From contig CALJHG010000020.1 in the NCBI GenBank assembly GCA_938075585.1, positions 1-48,813 of the forward strand: a stretch of 48,813 bases of DNA, in the 5' to 3' direction. Positions 31,466-41,293 of this stretch are shown here, in pieces. The notes beneath the pieces were generated by a model that saw only the letters and a list, made by a program, of their open reading frames with translations, did not search any database and was not told the origin of the DNA. The position numbers and the translations under genes were made by a program. Position 1 is the first letter of the stretch, and every line of letters starts with the position of its first letter. The stretch is from an uncultured Gammaproteobacteria bacterium. Lineage in GTDB: Bacteria > Pseudomonadota > Gammaproteobacteria > Ga0077536.

Positions 31466-31918
31466 TCATAAACACTTTTTGACCAAAAATAAACCCGTAG
31501 TCTTCAGGGAAACTACTACTTCTAAGTTCTGATTAAGTCCCTCAATTAAAGAGCAGACAATACCTCGATCTGGCTTAGAGACAGATAAGCGAGTTGAAAT
31601 TATTGAGACGCGTAAACGCAACGTATCATCTGGTCTTACAGGTATTAGCCAACGTACTTCCTCAACTCCTGGAGAACCCAAGCTAGCAGCTGGAGCAATG
31701 AAATGCTCCGTCATCATTCTCATAATCATTGAGCACGTGTGCCACCCACTGGCTATTAAACCACCAAAAGCATGCTTTTTAGCAGCCTCTTTATCTAAGT
31801 GGAACGGCTGAGGGTCGTAGTTAGTAGCAAAATCTACAATCTCATCTTCGCTAACACGGTACGAACCAAACTCGTAACAAGCACCCGGAAGATAATCCTC
31901 AAAAGATTCAAATAACAC
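31466..31918 (-). CDS. MaoC-family hotdog-fold dehydratase
   Basis: The 150-residue protein has the hotdog fold of MaoC/(R)-enoyl-CoA hydratases. The hydratase motif is present: IVDFATNYDPQPFHLDKEAAKKHAFGGLIASGWHTC, with catalytic aspartate (YDPQPFH) and histidine. The length suits a single-hotdog enzyme acting as a dimer. It probably hydrates an enoyl-CoA in beta-oxidation or a related pathway. It lies 27 bp downstream of citrate synthase on the same strand. Nothing in the sequence fixes its substrate. Confidence 0.88.
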   Translation of the reverse strand: MLFESFEDYLPGACYEFGSYRVSEDEIVDFATNYDPQPFHLDKEAAKKHAFGGLIASGWHTCSMIMRMMTEHFIAPAASLGSPGVEEVRWLIPVRPDDTLRLRVSIISTRLSVSKPDRGIVCSLIEGLNQNLEVVVSLKTTGLFLVKKCL

Positions 31919-31945
31919 GATACACCACAGTACTCGAGAGAGTGA

Positions 31946-33256
31946 CTACCTTTCGGCTATCTCAATGTAATCTCTCGCTGAGTAACCGGTATACAGTTGC
32001 CTAGGACGACCTATCCTTTGACTTGGATCTTCTATCATTTCATTCCATTGCGCCGCCCAACCAACTGTCCTAGCTAAGGCAAACAAAACTGTAAACATCG
32101 AAGTGGGAAAGCCCATAGCTTTCAAGGTGATACCAGAATAAAAATCTATATTAGGATACAGTTTCTTCTCTACAAAATATTCATCAGAAAGGGCGATTCT
32201 CTCAAGCTCCATCGCTACATCTAAAAGTGGGTCATCCTTAATGCCAAGCTCTGCTAAAACCTCGTGACAGGTTTCTTGCATGACTGTTGCCCTCGGATCG
32301 TAGTTCTTGTAAACACGATGACCGAAGCCCATAAGCCTAAATGGATCGTTTTTATCCTTAGCTTTATTTATATAGTCCGGAATACGATCAACGCTACCAA
32401 TTTCAGAAAGCATCTTCAGAGCCGCCTCGTTGGCTCCGCCATGTGCAGGTCCCCAAAGACATGCAATCCCTGCAGCAATACAAGCGTAGGGGTTGGCACC
32501 AGAAGAGCTGGCCAATCTCACTGTAGAAGTAGAGGCATTCTGCTCGTGATCAGCGTGTAGAATAAAAATTCGCTCCATCGCTCTCACAAGGGTTGAACTT
32601 ATCGGAGCACTATCTGTAGGCTTCTGAAAACACATGTTCAGAAAATTCTCGGCATACCCTAACCTTTTTTCAGGCTCTACGAAATTTTCACCAACTGAGT
32701 GTCTAAAAGCCATCGCGGCAATAGTCGGTATTTTTGCGATCAATCGTTGGCTCGCTTCCAGTCTATGCGACGCGTTGTTGATATCCGTAGCCTCATGATA
32801 ATAAGCTGATAATCCTCCGACAACACCGCAAAGCATAGCCATGGGATGCGCATCCTCACCAAATCCGGAAAAGAAATTATACAGTTGCGAAGGAACATTA
32901 GCTTCATCAGCGATCGAAGTTACGAACTCGTTGTAGTCATTTTTGTTAGGTAATTCACCTTTCAACAAGAGGTAGGATGTTTCCAAGAAGCTACTTTTCT
33001 CGGCAAGTTCGCCAATAGGATAACCTCGGTAAAGAAGTATCCCTTCATCCCCATCAATATAGGTTATTTTTGACTCACAACTGGCCGTAGAAGTAAAACC
33101 GGGATCGTAAGTAAAGCGTCCAGTTTGGGCATAGAGTTTAGAGATATCTACTACACTCGGTCCTATAGTCCCGTCGAAAATGGGAAATTCTTGGTTAGAC
33201 TCTCCCAATTGAAGATTGGCCGTATTAGCCGTTTCTGTGATTTTTTCTTCGCTCAT
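31946..33256 (-). CDS. gltA: Citrate synthase
   Basis: Citrate synthase joins acetyl-CoA and oxaloacetate in the TCA cycle. The 436-residue protein has the family motifs: [85 protein letters not shown] with catalytic histidines, and [16 protein letters not shown], then [12 protein letters not shown]. The catalytic aspartate lies in PNIDFYSG. The size and N-terminal strand domain match the larger gammaproteobacterial enzyme. The start is ATG 33256; forty codons of a longer upstream frame are dropped. The closest downstream partner is the MaoC gene. Confidence 0.95.
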   Translation of the reverse strand: MSEEKITETANTANLQLGESNQEFPIFDGTIGPSVVDISKLYAQTGRFTYDPGFTSTASCESKITYIDGDEGILLYRGYPIGELAEKSSFLETSYLLLKGELPNKNDYNEFVTSIADEANVPSQLYNFFSGFGEDAHPMAMLCGVVGGLSAYYHEATDINNASHRLEASQRLIAKIPTIAAMAFRHSVGENFVEPEKRLGYAENFLNMCFQKPTDSAPISSTLVRAMERIFILHADHEQNASTSTVRLASSSGANPYACIAAGIACLWGPAHGGANEAALKMLSEIGSVDRIPDYINKAKDKNDPFRLMGFGHRVYKNYDPRATVMQETCHEVLAELGIKDDPLLDVAMELERIALSDEYFVEKKLYPNIDFYSGITLKAMGFPTSMFTVLFALARTVGWAAQWNEMIEDPSQRIGRPRQLYTGYSARDYIEIAER

Positions 33257-33537
33257 ACAGCATGCCTCAAAGTCTCGCTCGCAAAAACAGTTCGTTTTTA
33301 TAACGTACTGCAGCAATTTTTCCATCGAAAAAGGGGTAGTTCTGTTATAGAGGAAACCAATCATTTCCCAATGCATGAATTGATTGGGCCTCCCCTTTTG
33401 GTTGGATTATAAAATATATACGTATCTAATTCATTAGATCGTTGAGAAAAAGGAGTGATTTTATTGAAAACATAGGGAAATAAATCATATAAAACAGTAA
33501 TTTATGCTTTTTACTAGTTATCAAAATTGGGGCGGAT

Positions 33538-34479
33538 CTACCTAATATCCCTAACCTGACGAGCTCTAATCCGATATCCCAAGCGTGGGAAATGGACAAA
33601 AACGTCCCCCAGATCGGTGGCTGCGTTACGCACAGTTAATCTGCTCTCATCCGCGTAGTGTAACCACCCGTAGGTAGAGGAATCTTCGCCAAAAGGGGAT
33701 ACCTCTGCCATTTCTCCTAGTTTTATTTCCTCGCTGATATCATAATTCGGAGAGCTAAGTAGCTCCTCCGGCGAAGATACACGCGCCAGATCTAGAGCTG
33801 CCTCTTTGGTCGTCGTGCTATTGTTGCCCCAACCAATTTGACTAATCCTAGCCGTCCATTGCAGCAATTTTGGCATATCATCTAAAAGCGACAGATCTCC
33901 GACGATTTTTTCGATAAACCACGGACATTGGTAGACGGCTAAATCGGCAAGACTCAACGAGTCAGATAAAATGTAATTTTGGCCACCCGACAATAGCCCT
34001 TCGATCCAATGTAACTGCGCCTTTACCTGAGGAAAATAAGTCTTAGCTGACCGACGCACTCTTTCTAACGACGGCGGCATCTTACCATGCAATTTAGCTC
34101 TATCTAAGTGAAATGCAAGAGGAAACTTATTCGCATGCAAACCTGTCACGTATAAGGCAAGCGGCCGCATAAGACTATTTTCCGCCCAATAAATAATTGT
34201 TTCACACTGTGCCCTTGTTCTGGCTGTACAGGCGCCAGGATAAATAGTTGGATTAGGAAATAAGCTCTCCAATACTTCCGCTATTAACCTCGTATCGCAA
34301 TAAACATCAGCTCCTATCTGGAGGACTGGAGCACGCCTGTAACCACCGGTGAGATGAGTAAAATCAGGCTTGGGGCCATGCGATGGTACCTCCACTGACT
34401 CCCAAGAAATACCTTTGTACCCTAAAAGCAGCCTGATCTTCTCTGAGTAGTTAGAAAAATCATAATTATGCAATATCAC
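33538..34479 (-). CDS. Glutathione S-transferase-like protein
   Basis: The roughly 313-residue protein begins with a thioredoxin-like GST domain (LHNYDFSNYSEKIRLLLGYKGISWESVEVPSHGPKPD, then GGYRRAPVLQIGADVYCDTRLIAEVLE), with the conserved proline and the DT/ES glutathione-binding position. A long helical domain follows, with SLADLAVYQCPWFIEKI. The last 90 residues (from about SSPEELLSSP) form an extra domain of beta-rich character not usual in GSTs. The start is probably GTG 34479, whose upstream GGGG is a usable binding site; the TTG eight codons earlier is less likely. Substrate unknown. Confidence 0.8.
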   Translation of the reverse strand: MILHNYDFSNYSEKIRLLLGYKGISWESVEVPSHGPKPDFTHLTGGYRRAPVLQIGADVYCDTRLIAEVLESLFPNPTIYPGACTARTRAQCETIIYWAENSLMRPLALYVTGLHANKFPLAFHLDRAKLHGKMPPSLERVRRSAKTYFPQVKAQLHWIEGLLSGGQNYILSDSLSLADLAVYQCPWFIEKIVGDLSLLDDMPKLLQWTARISQIGWGNNSTTTKEAALDLARVSSPEELLSSPNYDISEEIKLGEMAEVSPFGEDSSTYGWLHYADESRLTVRNAATDLGDVFVHFPRLGYRIRARQVRDIR

Positions 34480-34509
34480 GTAAACACCCCATCCTAGCAA
34501 AGGTCAATG

Positions 34510-35304
34510 CTAGGTGTTCACCGAATCAAAAAAGGCAAAAAGCAGCTCATTGTAGCTCTCATAAGCTTCAATATTGCTCACATGAGCCGTTGAGAGCTCC
34601 TCGTATCGAGAGCCGGAGATTAGCGTCTTCATTTTGCGCATTTCGACCGGAGGGGTACCAACGTCATACCTCCCCCCAATCAATAAAGTAGGCACGTTAA
34701 TAGAGGACAAATCCGACAAATAGTTCAGGCGCTCTAACGCACCACAACAAGCAATATAACCAGAAATTTCCGTGGCACTAATCATATTTCGAATCCTGTC
34801 AACATCGGCTTCATTATTATCGATAAAGTCTTTCGTAAACCACCTCTCCATCGTAGCGTTCAATATTGGGGCTAATCCTCCCGAAACAACCGTCGTTACT
34901 CGATCCTTCCATACTTGCCGAGCCTGGTCAGAAAACGTCGCGACACAATTACTCGCAGTAAGACTTTTGAATCGAGCTCCGTGCAAAATACCCAGTCCTA
35001 AAGCTGTCATTCCACCCATCGATAATCCCACAAAATTCGCCTGGTTGACTTCTAATGCGTTCATCAAGTGAATTACATCATTCGATAGATCGTCAAAATT
35101 AAAGGGATTAGTCGGTACAGTAGTTCTTCCATGGCCTCTTTGATCGTAACGTATTATATGAAACCGACTTTTTAGCGCCTCAACTTGCCTGTCCCACATA
35201 CGAAGATTTGCGCCCAATGAATTCGAAAAAATAACTGTCGGACCACTTTTATCGCCTTCCTCTTCGTAGTAAAAATCAATTCCATCTCTCTTAAAAACTG
35301 GCAT
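34510..35304 (-). CDS. Alpha/beta hydrolase, 3-oxoadipate enol-lactonase-like
   Basis: The 264-residue enzyme resembles PcaD. It has VIFSNSLGANLRMWDRQVEAL at the oxyanion loop, IRYDQRGHGRTTVP, the nucleophile elbow GLSMGGMTALGLG (serine at about residue 100), GGRYDVGTPP for the acid and a histidine in LSTAHVSNIE. The PcaD hallmark GLSMGG is conserved. In the protocatechuate branch this step opens an enol-lactone to 3-oxoadipate, but no other pca gene is nearby, so the natural substrate may differ. It lies 9 bp upstream of the GST-like gene on the same strand and may share its transcript. Confidence 0.85.
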   Translation of the reverse strand: MPVFKRDGIDFYYEEEGDKSGPTVIFSNSLGANLRMWDRQVEALKSRFHIIRYDQRGHGRTTVPTNPFNFDDLSNDVIHLMNALEVNQANFVGLSMGGMTALGLGILHGARFKSLTASNCVATFSDQARQVWKDRVTTVVSGGLAPILNATMERWFTKDFIDNNEADVDRIRNMISATEISGYIACCGALERLNYLSDLSSINVPTLLIGGRYDVGTPPVEMRKMKTLISGSRYEELSTAHVSNIEAYESYNELLFAFFDSVNT

Positions 35305-35447
35305 CGTCTTTTATCCTTTTTATGATCAAATTTTTTTCTAGCCTCAATTCCGTTCAAGCGAAAATAGTTAAAGCCATCGCATGAGGTATAAAGTAGCATT
35401 GGCGATAGAGAAAACGTATCTTTTTACCATAGAAGTCACAAAAAAAT

Positions 35448-36017
35448 ATGAAAAATAAGAAGATCCATACCGATATCAATATTTACCTCGTAAGACACGG
35501 AGAGGCAGCTAATAGCTGGGCGGAAGCATTAGATTCGCCATTAAGCGAATTAGGAAATCAGCAAGCAAAAGCAGTCTCTGGATGCTTCGGAGAGACTCCG
35601 CTTTCGATCGTATCGAGTCCTATGGTGAGAGCTAAACAAACCGCAGCGCCATTGTCTCAAATCTGGAATGTAAGTGTAAAAATTGACGATTGCTTTGTAG
35701 AAATACCCTCCGACTCAGAGGAGAGAGATCGTAAAAAATGGCTGCAGCAAATCTTTAAACAGAAATGGAATATGGTGAATAGTCAGATATGGGACTGGCG
35801 AGAGAAAGCCTTCGAAGCCTTATTGTGTAAAAAATGCGACACAATTATCTTCACTCATTTCATGCTTATAAATGCCATAATAAGTAAAATCGAAAAGACC
35901 GAACAACTCGTATTTTTTTCGCCCGACAACGCTTCTATCACCCATTTAAAAGTTACCAACAAGCGCACTATACGAATAGTTAAGCTAGGACAAGAAAAGA
36001 AAACAGTCGTGAATTAA
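35448..36017 (+). CDS. Histidine phosphatase-family protein
   Basis: The 189-residue protein starts INIYLVRHGEAANSW with the RHG catalytic histidine (about residue 19), a second conserved arginine in VSSPMVRAKQTAAPL, and a late FTHFML histidine, the layout of the phosphoglycerate-mutase-like superfamily (SixA, PhoE or CobC relatives). Length is at the short end of the group. Whether it acts on phosphohistidine, a sugar phosphate or another ester is not evident. It is followed by the LLM oxidoreductase on the same strand after a gap of 128 bp, so a shared transcript is uncertain. Confidence 0.87.
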   Translation: MKNKKIHTDINIYLVRHGEAANSWAEALDSPLSELGNQQAKAVSGCFGETPLSIVSSPMVRAKQTAAPLSQIWNVSVKIDDCFVEIPSDSEERDRKKWLQQIFKQKWNMVNSQIWDWREKAFEALLCKKCDTIIFTHFMLINAIISKIEKTEQLVFFSPDNASITHLKVTNKRTIRIVKLGQEKKTVVN

Positions 36018-36145
36018 ACTAGGGAGCAACCCAACAGATCTTGAGTTAACGTAACCTAAGTTAAAATGTAAACTAGATTGAAAACTAAACGCTATAAGCG
36101 ATAAAGAATTAAATAAGTATTCGTACCGTCGGAGGTTTTGTCAGA

Positions 36146-36958
36146 ATGCAGGTTGGAGTCGCGCTAAGAAATATGGGATTGGGGGCTACGTCAGAGATAC
36201 TAGCAGGCGCCGCAAAATTTGCTGATAATTCAGGCTTAGATCACCTATGGGTCCTAGACCATATAGCGATCCCTCCAGATGATTCTGAAGGATCTGAAGG
36301 TCGTTATATTGACCCACTCACTACATTAGCGTTCATCAGTGGCATCACCAAAAGAATTCAAATTGGTACATCCGTGTTGGTACTACCCTACAGAGAAAAA
36401 TTTATCACCGCAAAGTTAATTGCATCAATCCAAGAACTGAGTAATGAGCGGCTACTGCTTGGTGTTGGACCTGGTTGGATGGAACCAGAATTTAGGGTCG
36501 TAGGTAAAAATATAAAAAATCGCGGGACTGACACAGATTTAACTATAGATTTTATAAATAAATGTTTTGACAATCATGTAATGATCGAAAATGAACAAGA
36601 TTTTATCTTCAGTCCGAGGCCTAAAAAGCCTCCTATTCTCATAGGAGGAAATTCAACCAAGGCGCTACAAAGAGTTTTAAAGCGGGGAGATGGTTGGATG
36701 CCAATGATCAAAGATGATGAGACTCTTATAGGTACTTGTGCCAAACTGATAGAAAATATGGTGTCCAGCCGACAAATTACACCGACGATTATCCCACTTA
36801 GACAGTTAAACTTGGTTGACCTTGATAAATCCGTAGATACCATTTTAAAACTTAAAGAGGCAGGCTGCGTAGGTGTGGAACATTTCCAAGCCTACAATAC
36901 GCTAGACGAATTTAAATACATTGCAGATCGATTACTAGAAATAAAAAATAAGGTGTAG
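36146..36958 (+). CDS. LLM-class flavin oxidoreductase
   Basis: The 270-residue protein is a second luciferase-like monooxygenase family member, distinct from that at 8426. It has NSGLDHLWVLDHIAIP near residue 35, KRIQIGTSVLVLPYREKFITAKLIASIQ, NERLLLGVGPGWMEPEFRVVG, and RPKKPPILIGGNSTKALQRVLKRGDGWMPM. It probably binds FMN or F420. The substrate is unknown. A gene for an FAD monooxygenase follows 44 bp downstream on the same strand, making a two-gene oxidative cluster plausible. The ribosome binding site is a weak GGAGG at 36131-36135. Confidence 0.87.
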   Translation: MQVGVALRNMGLGATSEILAGAAKFADNSGLDHLWVLDHIAIPPDDSEGSEGRYIDPLTTLAFISGITKRIQIGTSVLVLPYREKFITAKLIASIQELSNERLLLGVGPGWMEPEFRVVGKNIKNRGTDTDLTIDFINKCFDNHVMIENEQDFIFSPRPKKPPILIGGNSTKALQRVLKRGDGWMPMIKDDETLIGTCAKLIENMVSSRQITPTIIPLRQLNLVDLDKSVDTILKLKEAGCVGVEHFQAYNTLDEFKYIADRLLEIKNKV

Positions 36959-37002
36959 ACAAATTAAAAACTTCTTTCAAAGAAATAAAAAATCTATTTG
37001 TT

Positions 37003-38229
37003 ATGGGAAATAGAGGAAGCATTGCCGTAATCGGGGGTTCGATGGCAGGTCTGTTCGCTGCTATTTCACTAAGATCTCTTAACTTTGATGTAAATATATT
37101 TGAGCGATCTGCCGGCGACCTGACAAATGGAGGTGCAGGTATCGCCACACACAGTGAGTTGTATGACGCGTTAGAAAGCGCGGGCGTTAAACTCAGAGCG
37201 GAAATGGGTATTCATTCGAATGGTCGCATTATGCTCGATAATGAAGGCAAAATAATGCACCGAGTAGCGATGAAGCAAATCATGACTTCTTGGGGACTTA
37301 TCTATAGATTTCTTCGAAAACAAATACCGAAAGAAAATTACCACAGCGAACATTGTCTTCAAAACCTATCTTTTTCCGAAAAATCAGTAACAGCTGTTTT
37401 TACTAATGGGGATGATGTTACTACTGATTGGCTTATTGGTGCAGATGGGGCACGATCTCAGGTGCGAAATATCGTCGCACCCACAATCAAGCCTATTTAT
37501 GCTGGATATTTAGGATGGCGCGGCTTAATAGATGAAAACCTGATCCCCAAAGAAGTAATTGACCAACTTTCACTCCAAATGGCTTTTGGTATGGCTCCGG
37601 GAGGACATTGGCTCGGATATCTTGTCGCTGGGCCAGATGACGCTCTGAATGAGGGAAATCGTTGGTATAACTGGGGTTGGTATCGAACAGCCGACGAAGA
37701 TTCCCTGCAGGATCATCTTACCGACGTCAATGGCGAATGCCACCATACTGGTATTCCTGCTCACCTCATCAGAAAAAACATAATCAATGCCATGAGAAAA
37801 GAGGCCAAAAAATTCCTAGCACCTCAGATTGAAAAAGTTATTGATTCCACCACGACTCCCTTCCTGCAACCGATGTATGACTTCTCCTCAAAACAGCTTG
37901 TATTCAACCGCACTATCCTAATTGGAGACGCTGCATTCACCGCTAGACCTCATGTAGGAATGGGCGTGTCTAAAGCTGCATTCGATGCCTCATCTCTAGC
38001 CCAAGCGTTATCTCAAAATAATCCAGCCTCACTTAAAGAATGGGAGAGTTCGAGACTGAAATTTGGCAGGGCCGCAGTCCAATGGGGTCGAGATTTAGGA
38101 AGCTACCTTGGACCAAAAGCCACAGATCCAAAATCCAAAAAAAAAGCAGAGTACTATATGAGACCCGAAACTTTACTCAGCGTAACCGCAGCTAGTGAGC
38201 CACAGCAGTACCTGCGAATGGACACTTAA
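37003..38229 (+). CDS. FAD-dependent aromatic hydroxylase-like monooxygenase
   Basis: The 408-residue protein is a class A flavin monooxygenase. It has GGSMAGLFAAISLRSLNFDVNIFERS with the GxGxxG-like start, DWLIGADGARSQVR (DG motif for FAD and NADPH) and ILIGDAAFTARPHVGMGVSKAAFDA (GD motif). The sequence resembles 2,6-dihydroxypyridine 3-monooxygenases, which hydroxylate nitrogen heterocycles. The presence of an amidase and an isochorismatase-like hydrolase in the window is compatible with N-heterocycle breakdown, but the genes are not one operon, so this is only suggestive. The gene starts 44 bp after the LLM gene. Confidence 0.87.
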   Translation: MGNRGSIAVIGGSMAGLFAAISLRSLNFDVNIFERSAGDLTNGGAGIATHSELYDALESAGVKLRAEMGIHSNGRIMLDNEGKIMHRVAMKQIMTSWGLIYRFLRKQIPKENYHSEHCLQNLSFSEKSVTAVFTNGDDVTTDWLIGADGARSQVRNIVAPTIKPIYAGYLGWRGLIDENLIPKEVIDQLSLQMAFGMAPGGHWLGYLVAGPDDALNEGNRWYNWGWYRTADEDSLQDHLTDVNGECHHTGIPAHLIRKNIINAMRKEAKKFLAPQIEKVIDSTTTPFLQPMYDFSSKQLVFNRTILIGDAAFTARPHVGMGVSKAAFDASSLAQALSQNNPASLKEWESSRLKFGRAAVQWGRDLGSYLGPKATDPKSKKKAEYYMRPETLLSVTAASEPQQYLRMDT

Positions 38230-38341
38230 AGATAGTGGAATTGATGGATTTTTTCGCCGAGAATCAACTATTAACTTCAGAGTAGGTAATACGATATTGA
38301 ATTACAAAAATCCTTGAAAATCGAATCTATGGAATGAGGTG

Positions 38342-39775
38342 TTAGATAGCGCACACTGGTGGCCGTTTATCGATCCAAGGTAATTCTTGCTCTAATCTGG
38401 CCGCCAACCGCAGAAGAAGATCTTCTCTCCCCATTTTCGCTGTGAAATGTAACCCGACAGGTAGATTTTCGTCCGTCCAATACAATGGTAGAGAGATCGC
38501 CGGCTGACCGCTTGCATTTGCTAAATAGGTGTAAGGAGAAAATTCCGCCATACGTCGACGCAGTTCAAAAGGGTCGCCATTGTAGACTAGCGTACCTAAT
38601 TCAACCGGTGGTTTTCCCAAGGTCGTGGTCAACCATATATCGTAATCTTCATAAAATTCGCTTAATTCGCGCACCTGCGACTGAATATCCTGCATAGCCA
38701 ACAAGTAATCAGCAGCAGTGAGGCTCAACCCACGCTCGCCGAAAGCCCACACGAATTCCTCAAAATACTCAGGAGATAACTCGCGACCTAATCGACGACT
38801 CCAATCGCGCAGTGCCCACGAGACACCGCACGCAAGTACTGTTGTATAATTCGTCCAAAGTTTCATGGCATCAAATGAAGGGGCTACTTCCTCGACCATA
38901 TGTCCCATCGAATCACACATTCTAGCAGTATCCAATATTGCCTGAACACACTCGCTACTTAGCGGATCTCCAAGAGGTGTCTGAGTGGAAAAACCGATAC
39001 GAAGCTTGCCAGGTTCTCTTTCAATCTCTTTACGGTAAGAATCTCCATTCGGAGGTGCAATATAAGGCTCACCAATATGAGGCCCTGAAATCACATCCAA
39101 TAATGCTGCAGTATCTCTAACAGTACGTGTCAAACCATTCTCGACAAAAAATCCACCTAGGAAATCACCATAGTGTGGCGCTAAGGTCGAACGTCCTCGA
39201 GAGGGTTTGAGACCAACCAGTCCGCAGGCGGATGCTGGTATGCGTATTGATCCCCCAACATCGTTGCCATGCGCCATGGGTACCACACGAGAGGCAACCG
39301 CCGCGCCAGCGCCACCACTGGATCCTCCGGGAGTTCGTTTAAGATCCCAAGGGTTACGTGTTGCCCCAAATTTTTTGGGTTCTGTGGTGACGCCAATCGC
39401 TAATTCTGGCAAATTAGTTTTTCCAATTGTTATCAAACCAGCGGCATTGAAACGCTTATAAATCTCTGAATCTACCGAAGGAACATAGTCCTCTAGAAAA
39501 TTACTACCCTCATAGAATGGGACACCAGCCACTTCCGCTGCAAAATCTTTCATTAAAAATGGTACCCCACTAAAAAAACTTTCTTTCACTGGAGCACGCG
39601 ATAAATGCAATGCAGCATCAAACATCTCTGTTATCACAGCATTAAGCTTCTCATTGACCTGCTCGCAGCGCCAAATAGCATCTTCAACCAATTCCGACGA
39701 CGACACCTCTCGCTTCCTTATCAAATCAGCCATTGCTGTAGCATCAATATCGCCAATACTTAAATTTGCAGGCAT
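38342..39775 (-). CDS. Amidase signature-family enzyme
   Basis: The 477-residue protein has the amidase signature: a catalytic lysine in FLMKDFAAEV (about residue 75), GATRNPWDLKRTPGGSSGGAGAAVASRVVPMAHGNDVGGSIRIPASACGLVGLKPSRGR with both serines of the Ser-cisSer-Lys triad. Glutamyl-tRNA amidotransferase GatA shares the fold, but lack of GatB/GatC neighbours and a 477-residue length with a divergent C-terminus point to a stand-alone amide hydrolase. The substrate is not evident. It is divergent from the MATE pump gene and convergent with the FAD monooxygenase gene. Confidence 0.9.
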   Translation of the reverse strand: MPANLSIGDIDATAMADLIRKREVSSSELVEDAIWRCEQVNEKLNAVITEMFDAALHLSRAPVKESFFSGVPFLMKDFAAEVAGVPFYEGSNFLEDYVPSVDSEIYKRFNAAGLITIGKTNLPELAIGVTTEPKKFGATRNPWDLKRTPGGSSGGAGAAVASRVVPMAHGNDVGGSIRIPASACGLVGLKPSRGRSTLAPHYGDFLGGFFVENGLTRTVRDTAALLDVISGPHIGEPYIAPPNGDSYRKEIEREPGKLRIGFSTQTPLGDPLSSECVQAILDTARMCDSMGHMVEEVAPSFDAMKLWTNYTTVLACGVSWALRDWSRRLGRELSPEYFEEFVWAFGERGLSLTAADYLLAMQDIQSQVRELSEFYEDYDIWLTTTLGKPPVELGTLVYNGDPFELRRRMAEFSPYTYLANASGQPAISLPLYWTDENLPVGLHFTAKMGREDLLLRLAARLEQELPWIDKRPPVCAI

Positions 39776-39841
39776 AAATCAAAACCCTTAGTAAAAATTT
39801 AAAAATCATTCTACTCATAGCTTATTTTGTAACAAAAATAT

Positions 39842-41254
39842 ATGCTATCGATTCATTATGTAAAAAGTAATTTCTTTAGCTTCTTCTTCTCTTCGAAACA
39901 ACATTTAAAGCTCAATCACTTGCTCGACAAACACCGTATCAGCCGAATATTTCTGTTAGCCCTGCCAATCATTGGCGCAATGGTTTCGCAAAATATTTTA
40001 AACTTGGTCGATACCGCGATGGTGAGCCGACTAGATAATAGTAATGCAGCTCTAGCTGCGATAGGCCTCGGTGGTTTTGTGCTATTTTTTTGGCAGGCAC
40101 TGCTCCTGGGATTCTCCACAGGAGTGCAAGCCTCGGCGTCTAGAGCAAAGGGTCAAGGGAACCTTCAGACATTAGCGTACACACTGAATGCGGCAATCCT
40201 AATTATCTTGATAGCGAGCCCTTTTCTAACTTTGGGTCTCACCTTCGTGACACCATATCTATTCCCGATCTTAAATTCCGATGTAACAGTCACGGAGCTT
40301 GGCGTTCCATACTTACAAATAAGATCAATCGGAATAATATTTACCGCGATGAATTTCGCATTTCGTGGATACTGGAATGCTATAGATATGACTTGGCTAT
40401 ATATGAAAACTATCGTCTCCATGCATCTTCTTAATATCCTACTGAACTATATACTTATATTCGGCAATTTTGGAGCGCCAAAGCTAGGTGTTGAGGGTGC
40501 AGCCATAGCCTCTGTAATAGCCTTATCTTTTGGAACCCTAAGCTATTTTGTTTTGGGTATGCGGCATGCTAGGAAGCAAGGCTTCCTCCAAGCTCTACCA
40601 TCCATAGGGAGTAATATAAAACTAATAAAACTCTCTCTACCAAATGGCGTACAACAACTGTTTTTTGCGGCAGGGTTTATCGTAATGTTTTGGATTATTG
40701 GGCTAATTGGAGTCGCTGAAGTCGCTGCCGGTAATATCTTAATCAATCTTTGGCTCATAGTTTTACTACCAGGAATGGGGATGGGGTTGGCTGCAGCAAC
40801 CCTAGTTGGCCAAGCGCTAGGAGCAAAAAATGTTGACGATGCTTCAGAGTGGGGTTGGGATGTAGTCAAACTCGCGTTTATCACAATGGTATTGATAGGT
40901 GCGCCAATGGTAATTGCCCCAGAATCTATTTTATCTGTAATTTTTTCGCTAGAACCCGAGACCTTGAAGCTAGCTGTCTGGCCAGTCCGACTAATCGGGC
41001 TATGCACCATCTATGAGGCGATAGGTGTGGTACTACAAGCCGCTTTATTAGGAGCTGGAGACACGCGACGCGTTATGCGCGTCGTTGTTTTGGGGCAGTG
41101 GCTAATATTCCTACCTGCTGCATACTTTGCCGGACCGGTCGCAGGCTATGGCCTTGGCGCAATATGGCTCATACAATTTGTTTATCGAATATTCCAAACA
41201 GGTATTTTTATTTCCTATTGGACCAGACGAAAATGGGCAAAAATAATTATCTAA
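39842..41254 (+). CDS. MATE-family efflux transporter
   Basis: The 470-residue protein has twelve membrane helices and MATE features: LALPIIGAMVSQNILNLVDTAMVSRLDNSNAALAAIG in the first bundle, and KLSLPNGVQQLFFAAGFIVMFWIIGLIGVAEVAAGNI opening the second. The DTAMV/GLG pattern resembles the DinF branch, which exports drugs or redox-active compounds with sodium or proton exchange. The first 30 residues, rich in serine and phenylalanine, are variable; a later ATG is possible. The GST gene at 41294 lies 39 bp downstream and may be co-transcribed, consistent with a detoxification unit. Confidence 0.88.
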   Translation: MLSIHYVKSNFFSFFFSSKQHLKLNHLLDKHRISRIFLLALPIIGAMVSQNILNLVDTAMVSRLDNSNAALAAIGLGGFVLFFWQALLLGFSTGVQASASRAKGQGNLQTLAYTLNAAILIILIASPFLTLGLTFVTPYLFPILNSDVTVTELGVPYLQIRSIGIIFTAMNFAFRGYWNAIDMTWLYMKTIVSMHLLNILLNYILIFGNFGAPKLGVEGAAIASVIALSFGTLSYFVLGMRHARKQGFLQALPSIGSNIKLIKLSLPNGVQQLFFAAGFIVMFWIIGLIGVAEVAAGNILINLWLIVLLPGMGMGLAAATLVGQALGAKNVDDASEWGWDVVKLAFITMVLIGAPMVIAPESILSVIFSLEPETLKLAVWPVRLIGLCTIYEAIGVVLQAALLGAGDTRRVMRVVVLGQWLIFLPAAYFAGPVAGYGLGAIWLIQFVYRIFQTGIFISYWTRRKWAKIII

Positions 41255-41293
41255 TACGCTGTATGTTAATAAAAATTAGGTTAGCCTAGCAGC